Below, piece by piece: positions 8,701-16,084 of a stretch of DNA of 64,000 nt. The notes under the pieces were generated by a model that was not told the origin of the DNA, ran no database searches, and saw nothing but the letters and a program-made list of their open reading frames with translations. The stretch's first letter is position 1. Every line of letters starts with the position of its first letter. Source of the DNA: a virus. The stretch is from the IMG/VR virus record IMGVR_UViG_3300004369_000002, positions 1 through 64,000 of that record; one strand, given 5' to 3'. A program made the translations under genes and the position numbers.

Positions 8701-11700
8701 ATTATCATCCATCTCACCGCTACTGATAGATGCCATGGCAAGATACCGAATTGTTTCGGCGCGCCTGTCCGCATCCATCCCGTCCCAGCCGCCGCCCTTC
8801 CAACCGAGAATTCCCGAGAAATCCCCAGGACCGAGCGATCCACCGTTGTCTAGCCATTCCTGATTAACAAAAGAGACGACCTCATCCAAAGCACTATCTT
8901 CACGTCCTGCACCGTCGCCAATAATCGCGTTGATTCCGGCAGGGATTGCGTAGCGCTGACGGAAAAAATCCTCCCGATAATCATCGAACATCGGATGGAA
9001 AATACCTTCGTCGTATATTTCTCCACGAAGATTGATTTTTGTTTGGTCTATATCTCGGAATAGTGGCGTCGCTCCGGGAGCCATAGCGTTACGAGCCCGA
9101 TGGAGTTCCCGATAGGCTTCCTCTAGATCTGCAATTTCAGAGTTGCGCAATACGACGCGTCCATCCCAATTCGCTTCTAGACGTGCCCGAATTTGAGCCA
9201 TTTGACCCGTAATGCGTCGCTCTTCGTCTAGCAGTTCTTGAATCTCGTTTGGAGTGTCCGGTCCGGCCCCACCGTTCTGTAGACGATCGACAATGTCTTT
9301 AACTCGTCTTGCTACTGTGCCATCTCGGGCGGCTTGAATGTCGCTTTGTGCAATAGCAGGGACGTCGCCATCTGGCGCGTCAGCCGCCCGAGCCGCAGGA
9401 GCAGCATCGGGAACCGGCGGAGCAGACAGTTCACGTTCCTGCTGCTCTACTTCTGCGAGGGAAATAACCTGCTCAACCTCACGATCCTCAAGCGGACGAC
9501 CCTCAGCCTCACGGCGTTCACGTAGTTTCCGGTTTACGTAGCGTCCACGCTCGTTCAGATCGCCGTTTTCGTCGTAGTAACGATTGAATCGACGGTCGTA
9601 TTCGCGTTCACGAGTCTCGCTATAGTTCCGTCGATTACGGTCACGCCAAGTGGGCCTTGCTGGCAAACCACGCTGCCGGAACGCATTCCAAACATTACGG
9701 AAAGACCGTTCATCAGGTACGCTCCCAGAACCGAAGCCGGGCGAGTCAGGATCAGGGGCATCAACGATGCGTTCTAAGCCAGGATTCCAATCCGGATCAA
9801 CGCGCTGCAAAGATGACATCGCCAGGCGACGTGCATACGCAATGTCCTTGCGTCGTTGACGAATCTCATCGGCTTCATCAGTGAAACCGCCATCACGTAA
9901 ACGCTGTTCAAGAGCCTGCAAAGCATTCTCTCGGTCTTGATACATGTTGAAGGCTCGCTCTAGGGCATCCCTGTTGTTTCCTTCACGCCAGGAACGAACC
10001 TGCTCACCGAAATCGTCTGGCGGAGCAGGGTTATCGGCAAGAGCACGATCAACCTCTTGGCGACGACGACCAGCAGTATCGGGAGTATTCCGATTACGTC
10101 CGTTACGTCCGCCATTCTGACGTATGTTGAATTCTCCTCCAACAAGCCTGAACGCTGGATGGACATCCCTTCGCCCATCCGGACGCTCCAACTCCTCAAA
10201 GATGTCCATATTGCGGTCAACAATGTCTTGCAGACGCGCAACTTCATCATCACGAAGTTCGACCATATTGAAAGGATCGTCTTGGTCATACCGGTATCGC
10301 TGCAGACGATCACGAATCTCATCATCCGACAAGTTGTCAAGTTGACCAGGACGACGATCAGCGACATCAGGTGCATCCGCATCCCCAGGCGAACCAGCCC
10401 CATCAGGAGTCCTCGTACGATCAAAAGAACGGTTCGCTTGCTCTTCAAGCCGATCACGTTCATCCGCATCCAACGGACGGCGGGCCGCCTGCCGCTGATC
10501 CCGCAAATCGTTATTGATGTAACTGCCACGCTCGTTCAGGTTCCCATCGCGATCGTAATACCGTCCAAAACGCTCATCCATTTCGCGTTGCTTATCGCGA
10601 TCCCAGCCAGGACGATTACGGTCACGCCAATAAGCACGCTGAGGCAGACCACGATCAGGGAAACGATTACGCACATTACGCAAAGAACGCTCATCAGGAA
10701 CACTGTCTTCCCTGGGCGGTGAATCAGAACCAATTCCACGACGGTTACGTTCATCATTGATCCGCTCAACAGCAGGATGCGGCACACGGTTACGTTCACG
10801 CAATGGTTGGCGAGGACCATTGTTGGCATTAACAATCCGATTCAGACGTTCCAAATCGTCGTCAGACAGATTCTCCAAATCGTATGGGAAATCATCGCCA
10901 CGAATGAAGTTAGATAGATCATTCAAAATGTCGTCATCGCTACGGTCACCAAGACCAGCAGCAGGACGAGCCTCAGGCGCACGCTCCGCGTCAGGAACTG
11001 GAGCAGCAGCCTCTTCACGCTGTCTACGCCGGTCACGACGACGACGCTCAGCCTTCAGCCGACCAAGATTTCGACGACGTTCCTCAACAAACATGTCGAA
11101 AGTATCTGGATTCGCATTGAACTCGTCTTCTTCTAACTGAACAATCTCTTGAATTGTTTCCAACTCGTTATCGTCCAGATCCTTCAGATTCTCTGGGATG
11201 CCACGCTCTTCACGCCACTGACGATTAGCCTCCTTGCGCCACTGAGAACGATCGTCAGAATCGGGAACAACACGTTCCGCAGCACCACGAGCACGACCAT
11301 TTACATCCGTGCGATCACGACCCCGTTCCGTGCCGCGACGGCGACGCTTCGGCTTCCCCTCCTCCTGAAGCACACGTGCAGCCGCATCATCCAAAGCACG
11401 AGCAATCTGGCGGCGACGTTCATTACGACGTTCACGACGACGCTCACGGCTTTCCCCGCGACGCTCACGGAACTCACCCAGACGCTGAATAGCCTGAGCG
11501 AAGAAATCCATGATCTTCTGCATCAAAGAACGCTGCTCTTCGGATTCTTCACCCCGAGCGGAACCACGACGCTCACGACGAGGACGACGCTCACCGTCTC
11601 CTCCATCACCACGACGGCGATCACGAATTAGATCAGCAAGAACCTGAGCCCACGGACCCAATGCTTCCTTGACACGCTCACGCTCATCAGGATCCTCAAT

Positions 11701-13104
11701 AAAATCAAAAGGATCGTCACTATCCGAAGGACGATCAGCATCAGCGTCGGGAGTCGGTCGACGTTCACCTTGGGGGCGACGAGGACGGACAGGACGCTGC
11801 TCGCTAGGACGCCGACCAGGACGACGACCAGGAGCACGACCGGCTTCCGGAGCATCGGCATCGCCTGCGTCTCCTTCATCGGCTGGGCGATCCCTACCTT
11901 CTCCACGACGAAATGCTTGCTCAGCACGAATCGCCGCCTGGTTCGCTCGCTTGCGACGCTGCTCGGCTTCAGATTCTGGGTTGAAACCGATGCGCCCATC
12001 AGTGGGAGGCTTCTGCAACTCGTTACGGGCAAGTGCCTCTTCCAGTTCAGCGTCATCCATATCTGCCCAACGACGCCCAACTTCACCCCCAGGCAAAATT
12101 TCGTTAGCCGGACCATCGCGACGAACTAGGTTTCCATTTTCGTCAAACCGGTAAGCATTCAGAAGATCATCTTCCGAGCGTCGTTGATCTCGCCGCCCGC
12201 CAAGTCCAGGGACTCCTCGGGTGGGAAGGTCGCGCTGTGGGCGACGCTGAGACGGAGTGCGGTCACGACCCCCACCTCGCCCAGGTCGCGCCGGAGCAAA
12301 GTCTCCAACCAAGCGATCTGCCGCAGCATCCAAACGGTTCGCTACCGCACGACGGCCTTCACGGATGCGCTCACCACGCTCACGACGATTGACAGCAGCC
12401 TGCGTACGCCGAGCCAAACGACGAGCATCACGGCCAGCACCGACATCGTCCAGACGACGACCTGCACGCATCAACGCACGCCCAATACGACGAGTCAAGC
12501 CGCCACCACATCCACGACCAAAACGATCCGTAATCTGGCCGCCGTTCAACGTTCCGTCTGGACAACGCCATCCGCCTCCTGGACCGATGTTTGCGTCGAA
12601 CACAGCACGAACGCGCTTGACCTGAATGTTCAGGGCAGTGACTTTTTGTTCCGTGCGGAAACGGCGAGCCTTGAAGTTGAGAGCAGCCTGACGATCCTTC
12701 GCATCAATCTGATCAAGACGTGTTGAATACAGGTTGGTGCGTGTAACACCCTTCAGAGACTTCCGTCTGATACTTGTCCCCATGGTGGGATGGGTCTTGC
12801 CATCCTGAACGAACTGATCGCCGGGGATATATAGTTCAACTTTGCGGGCGAGTTCTTCGCCATACTGATCTTCGACGCTTTTAACGAAATGCCGATCGAT
12901 GTCAACGGATAGTTCTTGCTGCAAGTTGAGATCCAGCACTGCCTTGACTTCGTTGAAAGTGGCTTTAGAGTCATTGAGCCAAGCGGCCCATTCAACAGAC
13001 TTCAACGAATAGGGGATAGCGATCGCTGCCGATTTCCCGTCGTGGATTACTGCTCCGTAGAGTTCCTGAGTATTGATGTCCTTGATGACACTTGCTTTGT
13101 TCAT
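5740..13104 (-). CDS. Giant multidomain virion-associated protein with kinase-like C-terminus
   Basis: A 2454-residue ORF, the largest in the window. Residues 1-170 form a folded N-terminal domain. Near 179-200 is a cysteine motif (RCPDGTLNGGQITD then GCGGG). From about 210 to 1250 the chain is very rich in Arg, Asp and Glu, contains repeats and is probably disordered. The folded C-terminal half includes an acetyltransferase-like segment near 1890-1930 (LKGMGVATALN, then IWGRVGY). Near 2180-2320 is a kinase-like domain with VIKG (putative Lys), AEVASYNLAAAVG (putative helix-C Glu), ADRHNRN (catalytic loop) and PYDQG (metal-binding Asp). This resembles HipA and PI3/4-kinase-like folds. It is probably an injected or capsid-internal effector. 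ATGA and GTGA overlaps tie it to both neighbours. Confidence 0.75.
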   Translation of the reverse strand: MNKASVIKDINTQELYGAVIHDGKSAAIAIPYSLKSVEWAAWLNDSKATFNEVKAVLDLNLQQELSVDIDRHFVKSVEDQYGEELARKVELYIPGDQFVQDGKTHPTMGTSIRRKSLKGVTRTNLYSTRLDQIDAKDRQAALNFKARRFRTEQKVTALNIQVKRVRAVFDANIGPGGGWRCPDGTLNGGQITDRFGRGCGGGLTRRIGRALMRAGRRLDDVGAGRDARRLARRTQAAVNRRERGERIREGRRAVANRLDAAADRLVGDFAPARPGRGGGRDRTPSQRRPQRDLPTRGVPGLGGRRDQRRSEDDLLNAYRFDENGNLVRRDGPANEILPGGEVGRRWADMDDAELEEALARNELQKPPTDGRIGFNPESEAEQRRKRANQAAIRAEQAFRRGEGRDRPADEGDAGDADAPEAGRAPGRRPGRRPSEQRPVRPRRPQGERRPTPDADADRPSDSDDPFDFIEDPDERERVKEALGPWAQVLADLIRDRRRGDGGDGERRPRRERRGSARGEESEEQRSLMQKIMDFFAQAIQRLGEFRERRGESRERRRERRNERRRQIARALDDAAARVLQEEGKPKRRRRGTERGRDRTDVNGRARGAAERVVPDSDDRSQWRKEANRQWREERGIPENLKDLDDNELETIQEIVQLEEDEFNANPDTFDMFVEERRRNLGRLKAERRRRDRRRQREEAAAPVPDAERAPEARPAAGLGDRSDDDILNDLSNFIRGDDFPYDLENLSDDDLERLNRIVNANNGPRQPLRERNRVPHPAVERINDERNRRGIGSDSPPREDSVPDERSLRNVRNRFPDRGLPQRAYWRDRNRPGWDRDKQREMDERFGRYYDRDGNLNERGSYINNDLRDQRQAARRPLDADERDRLEEQANRSFDRTRTPDGAGSPGDADAPDVADRRPGQLDNLSDDEIRDRLQRYRYDQDDPFNMVELRDDEVARLQDIVDRNMDIFEELERPDGRRDVHPAFRLVGGEFNIRQNGGRNGRNRNTPDTAGRRRQEVDRALADNPAPPDDFGEQVRSWREGNNRDALERAFNMYQDRENALQALEQRLRDGGFTDEADEIRQRRKDIAYARRLAMSSLQRVDPDWNPGLERIVDAPDPDSPGFGSGSVPDERSFRNVWNAFRQRGLPARPTWRDRNRRNYSETREREYDRRFNRYYDENGDLNERGRYVNRKLRERREAEGRPLEDREVEQVISLAEVEQQERELSAPPVPDAAPAARAADAPDGDVPAIAQSDIQAARDGTVARRVKDIVDRLQNGGAGPDTPNEIQELLDEERRITGQMAQIRARLEANWDGRVVLRNSEIADLEEAYRELHRARNAMAPGATPLFRDIDQTKINLRGEIYDEGIFHPMFDDYREDFFRQRYAIPAGINAIIGDGAGREDSALDEVVSFVNQEWLDNGGSLGPGDFSGILGWKGGGWDGMDADRRAETIRYLAMASISSGEMDDNLRRRIGMGRDDANRMAVAASSMKRHAENIRRNRELLYNRTVPGDMPQTIEGRIDELKSDVDSWVASYQAMVDAARVGLEGDGDGRNFLRALGQRYKSERDLRERDQGLFEETPNELTRQLLLAQGHASQVADRARDIYQAPIGVDRAADERRLADIDNLLDRGAIAAAGRWVQSDDVLQKYLGQYVALSMTRTSLTRQQLENRKRAIQAAWGIPQAPDPGLGAQRVVNEPNGVVNGVQDLISTDSEAAAMIDGILENAQKKRRRSLTAVFRKKYPNDTGNPWDNYKRRNGGEHPLTAATMADKLANGTPEEKRKIKEWVKNLYEIEVEGPQGTSVRSVVSDVQFSRGTISIYGRLVAKMADGTEVSNNVGAFTRMIGSDGKISSSVFSVGHDSYQTASTSDIDMITGRRVTRDGNVWKYSDGTPMPDDHHILKGMGVATALNGHSWGWLKDAGFDRVGVGAASDGPYIWGRVGYRDGYSQRELWNLAANEVLKFRAGRSSIVTTEDQARMITELARRANAVNYDGRTSPSRMELIYALEHGGSDNDRRARINKVKAWMRSNAPLSSGTLYLDQHSFDAVDESTDAADVQLNRRGVDVHGGHMLRGFVRPQPPDERRGQIATPVVAPGDLPEPRLIENASIKSSEQAANFLRSGGSLSEVPNQYWISAIQANSSRTEVDPGSMFYEKPPRDGNIADTRIFLLRDADGRPTNQGLVIKGSRPNQVGQGIMDDVYAEVASYNLAAAVGIMPEGAGYVGTSQLNPRVRGRGQGEEAVFAVIPHAANLAPGNGPLTRGAADYDPALLANAPDRGLPARTAHFFHNFFLGSADRHNRNGGTFIDENGNAIVVPYDQGRVAVGFYGNLPQYQWLGANAPVSSYKFAMDSRLFPEMQDHVRSLSRAEATRFRREMLERYDEMVSRYRSAISGGRDEFIRRMSIGAPDTVGGADVRGVREQRLGEIYDHLKTKVDRASEHRDYLKRKLSIPRGAQ
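9455..9723 (-). repeat. Internal protein repeat, copy B, in the giant gene
   Basis: It encodes a segment of about 90 residues opening with SVPDERSFRNV and ending near EVEQVI. It matches copy A about 1 kb upstream in the gene. Shared blocks are SVPDERS.RNV, RGLP.R..WRDRNR, the FxRYYDxxGxLNERG core and the R.L...R end. Confidence 0.7.
10436..10704 (-). repeat. Internal protein repeat, copy A, in the giant gene
   Basis: It encodes a segment of about 90 residues opening with SVPDERSLRNV and containing FGRYYDRDGNLNERG. It is the same length as copy B and is separated from it by about 980 bp. Shorter SDDxLxxLxxIV units recur around both copies, at roughly 10230, 10330, 10840, 10930 and 11140, so the region appears to have grown by duplication. 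Confidence 0.7.
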
Positions 13105-15158
13105 GTTCCTGCGCCAATGATTTGAAGGATCAATTCACGAGACTCCCGAAGTGAAGTCAACCGTGTGTCAAAAATTTCTTTTACGATTGATAGGTGTGAC
13201 TCTTCCGCTGAAGATAGTTTACCGTCAATAGACAATTTCTCCAGGTAATCAGCCCACGAAAACTCTTCAGCACGCGAAATCAACTGGTCCAAAATTTGGA
13301 TCATCAACGCACGCTCATCCTCACCAATCTCAGCAAAAGTACGACCGTAAGCATCAGTGGTCTTACGGAAAAAGTCCTCCGGACCAATAGCCCGCCTGGC
13401 TTCCAACTCATCCGCGTCCAAACCCACCAAAGCGGCGAATGGCCCTACCCCAGCAACAAGTTCAGCCTCTTCACCAACAGTCGCAGTAAAAATCGAATTC
13501 TTCGAACGATCACGAGTATCCGTCAACCAGTCAGCCACCTGAACACCCAAAACCTGCTCCGGCGGCACAACCTCTGGGTCATAATCCTCCGTAATGCCAG
13601 CACCCTCAATCACATTGTCCGGAGACCTGTAATAGAACGGACGATCATCCCCCTCTCCAGCAAACCGAACCGACGGTGACTGAACCCCCAACTCACGCAA
13701 CATCTCCGAACTGTAATGCGCACTCAAATGCTCAAACGTCTCATTGTCCTCCTTGACAACAACACGCTTGCCATCCTCCGTCTCATACAACGTAATGTCA
13801 TCACGAAGTTTGGTGGCCTCATAAATCTCAGCCTGACCCAAAGCCTCCAACACAATCGCCGGATCAATCTCAGACAACAAACCGCCCTTATTGATGTGCT
13901 CAACAGCCTCCTTCACGGAGTCAATTCGCTCTTCAGGCTTCTTCGGAGCAACATTCTGAGGAGCAGCAGCAGGAGCAGCCTCGCCAGGCTCCGGCTCACC
14001 CTCCCCATCACTCAAATCAGCCTCTTCCTCAACCCGTGGAGTTATATCCTCACTAAACGCTTCCTTAGCCCACTTAGGCGTACCGTCATCGTCACCCTCA
14101 GGATCCTTGACGTCACCGTAATCCTTGGACATCTCAAAAGCGCCATCAGCGTTTTCCACGATGAAATCAAGCCGAGCCAAAGGATCCTTTGAAACATCCA
14201 TGTCGGCGGCAGTGTTCGCATCCTTACCAAGTTGACGACGCTCGCCGGTCGAAAGATCCCGCTTCCTATCCAAGCGAATCTGCACTCCGTTTGGAGTCAC
14301 ATAAACCAGTGAAGTGACACCAGTGTTCGACAAGAAGCGAAGTTCGTCCCCACCAAGATTCTCTGGCTTACGAACCGACTGAACGAAAGCGGCTTCTTCC
14401 ATGTTGCGGTTATCCGGAACCTCACGCAAATCTGCGGCAGACACAACAGGGACCATCACAAAACCGTCACGACGAACCAAAACACCAGAATCAGCGTCCT
14501 GATTAGTGATCGCTTCGACAGCCTGCTTGATTCCATCTTCCCGAGCCTCAACGCTCATGGGCCCAACTTCAGAGACACGCGCAGCACGACGAATCATCAA
14601 CTGGGGATTCTCATCGGCTGCTCCACCACCCAAAGCCTGAGCAGTTACAGTCGTGCCGGGAGCAACCGAACGCCGTCGGTCCCTAGTCCGATAAATCGCC
14701 TGACCGAGGGTTTCACGCAAAGACGGGATGTCGAACAACTGTTTCCCACAGGTCGAATAGTTCTCATCTGTGAAACGTCCACCAAACTGGAAACCTTCAG
14801 AACATCGATAGCCACGTTCGTCCGGACTGGGAAGATTAACCCCACGGCCCCCACCACCAGGCGTCAAAGCACGAGCAATACCAGACCGAATTGGACTACG
14901 GGCAGGGCTTACGTTCCCCGGAAGAATCATTGAACCAGCAGCCTGAGCAGCCTGCCCAGCACGCCCCCTAGACCCAACAACCCCGACAACCTTCTCTTGG
15001 ACCCTTTTCAGCGCGTTAGACCGATAAAGGCGAGCCTTGTATTCCACCAGATTCTGATCCCCATTAAGAGGCAAATAGAAAAGATCACGAGCAAAAGAAA
15101 GCGGAGTGCTCAAAGGAACTGACTTACGTTCCATACGCTCGCCGTCGTATTCGCTCAT
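13101..15158 (-). CDS. Head-region protein with degenerate kinase-like C-terminal domain
   Basis: A 685-residue protein. Near residues 115-135 it has YRCSEGFQFGGRFTD followed by STCG, a relative of the cysteine motif in the giant protein downstream. A mixed central domain (about 150-300) and an acidic Ala/Pro linker (about 350-410) follow. The C-terminal part looks kinase-like. VVVKED near 465 matches the Lys strand, SSEMLRELGV matches helix C, DTRDRSKNS near 550 matches a catalytic loop with altered spacing, and AGVGPF stands where the giant protein has PYDQG. The metal-binding Asp is therefore missing, suggesting a pseudokinase. The ATGA overlap with the giant gene argues that the two products work together. 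All functional assignments here are inference. Confidence 0.65.
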   Translation of the reverse strand: MSEYDGERMERKSVPLSTPLSFARDLFYLPLNGDQNLVEYKARLYRSNALKRVQEKVVGVVGSRGRAGQAAQAAGSMILPGNVSPARSPIRSGIARALTPGGGGRGVNLPSPDERGYRCSEGFQFGGRFTDENYSTCGKQLFDIPSLRETLGQAIYRTRDRRRSVAPGTTVTAQALGGGAADENPQLMIRRAARVSEVGPMSVEAREDGIKQAVEAITNQDADSGVLVRRDGFVMVPVVSAADLREVPDNRNMEEAAFVQSVRKPENLGGDELRFLSNTGVTSLVYVTPNGVQIRLDRKRDLSTGERRQLGKDANTAADMDVSKDPLARLDFIVENADGAFEMSKDYGDVKDPEGDDDGTPKWAKEAFSEDITPRVEEEADLSDGEGEPEPGEAAPAAAPQNVAPKKPEERIDSVKEAVEHINKGGLLSEIDPAIVLEALGQAEIYEATKLRDDITLYETEDGKRVVVKEDNETFEHLSAHYSSEMLRELGVQSPSVRFAGEGDDRPFYYRSPDNVIEGAGITEDYDPEVVPPEQVLGVQVADWLTDTRDRSKNSIFTATVGEEAELVAGVGPFAALVGLDADELEARRAIGPEDFFRKTTDAYGRTFAEIGEDERALMIQILDQLISRAEEFSWADYLEKLSIDGKLSSAEESHLSIVKEIFDTRLTSLRESRELILQIIGAGT

Positions 15159-15770
15159 TTAGTGGCAACCACAATCTTTCTCATCACTCGGCATCCATTC
15201 GTGGATAACCTCGTTGCCAAGATCATCATCACCTACATGCTCCCAGTTTTTGTCATCACGGAGAAAGTCGATGAAACCCTTCTCCATTTCAGCAAACTCC
15301 GACAAAACACTCATCGCATACTTGAAATCTGTTTCCGTAACAACGTCATAGTCAAATCCCATTTCCCCCGACTTTTTGCCACGTCGAAAACGGCGATTCA
15401 TACGGCTGTTGAACTCACGATCAGTCCACAAAGAGCCGCCAACGCCACGACGAATCTTGCCGCGACAATTCTTCATGCCAGGATGGTGGCATCCTTCGTT
15501 TGGCCACAAACCAGTTGTCTCATGGTGAAGCCAAGCGCAGATTCGCTCCAACGGATACAACTCAGGGTGATTAGCGAGGATGCGACGGCAACGACGAAAA
15601 CCACCAGGCTTACGCATAATCGGACGCCAATAGCGAAGAAGGCGCTCCAAATTTCCACGACGAGGGCCGTAGCCACGAAGAATATCTCCACTGATCCGCT
15701 CCTGCGGCAAATCCAAAACGGATTCCAAAGCAGGTGGTGTTGGTGCCTTCTCTTCAAACGCTTCAGCCAT
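15159..15770 (-). CDS. Conserved phage head-region protein, function unknown
   Basis: A 203-residue protein. I chose the ATG at 15770 (MAEAFEEK) because GGAG lies nine bases before it and it overlaps the end of the previous gene; the frame extends further upstream without a ribosome site. The centre is conserved-looking and basic, with GDILRGYGPRRGNLERLL, YWRPIMRKPGGFRRC and LYPLERICAWLHHETTG. This block recurs near capsid genes of actinophages. The His and Cys residues (HHETTG, CHHPGMKNC) could bind metal. It ends in DCGCH, a short Cys pair also seen at other virion protein ends here. Confidence 0.7.
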   Translation of the reverse strand: MAEAFEEKAPTPPALESVLDLPQERISGDILRGYGPRRGNLERLLRYWRPIMRKPGGFRRCRRILANHPELYPLERICAWLHHETTGLWPNEGCHHPGMKNCRGKIRRGVGGSLWTDREFNSRMNRRFRRGKKSGEMGFDYDVVTETDFKYAMSVLSEFAEMEKGFIDFLRDDKNWEHVGDDDLGNEVIHEWMPSDEKDCGCH

Positions 15771-16065
15771 CAGTTTCATCTCCACAGTTGCAAGGCAATT
15801 CATCAAACCAAGCGACCAAACGCTTGTACAAAGATGACCGGGATTCCTCAAATGCTCGTTGTAGAACTTCCCGGTCATCAAGTGCCGTCGACAAATCACG
15901 TTGCGACACCAGTGTTTTCTTCTTGACGTACGACAACCGACGATCACCAGTCATCACAACGTCCTCAGAATTACGAAACGACACGTCACGACGAACACGG
16001 TCGGTAAGTTGCGTAATTCGTTGAACAGAAAAGTTCACGCGCATGGAGGCGTCGTTATTCTCCAT
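15763..16065 (-). CDS. Small head-region protein
   Basis: A 100-residue charged protein with helical propensity throughout and a C-terminal CNCG motif. An AAGG-type ribosome site lies upstream of ATG 16065. It is 19 bp from the gene upstream and overlaps the next, so it belongs to the head operon. No domain is recognised. The CxC end matches those of its neighbours and may bind metal or form a disulfide. Confidence 0.65.
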   Translation of the reverse strand: MENNDASMRVNFSVQRITQLTDRVRRDVSFRNSEDVVMTGDRRLSYVKKKTLVSQRDLSTALDDREVLQRAFEESRSSLYKRLVAWFDELPCNCGDETDG

Positions 16066-16084
16066 AACGTGGCCTTTCTTTAGA

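Noticed and set aside
11400-12500. Repetitive CGACG/GCTCACG runs resembling a repeat array
   Set aside because: No regular spacer or repeat length is present; they are Arg/Glu codons in the disordered part of the giant protein, not CRISPR.
15162-15926. A 254-codon plus-strand frame
   Set aside because: It is opposite the conserved 203-residue head-region gene and has no ribosome site or motif.
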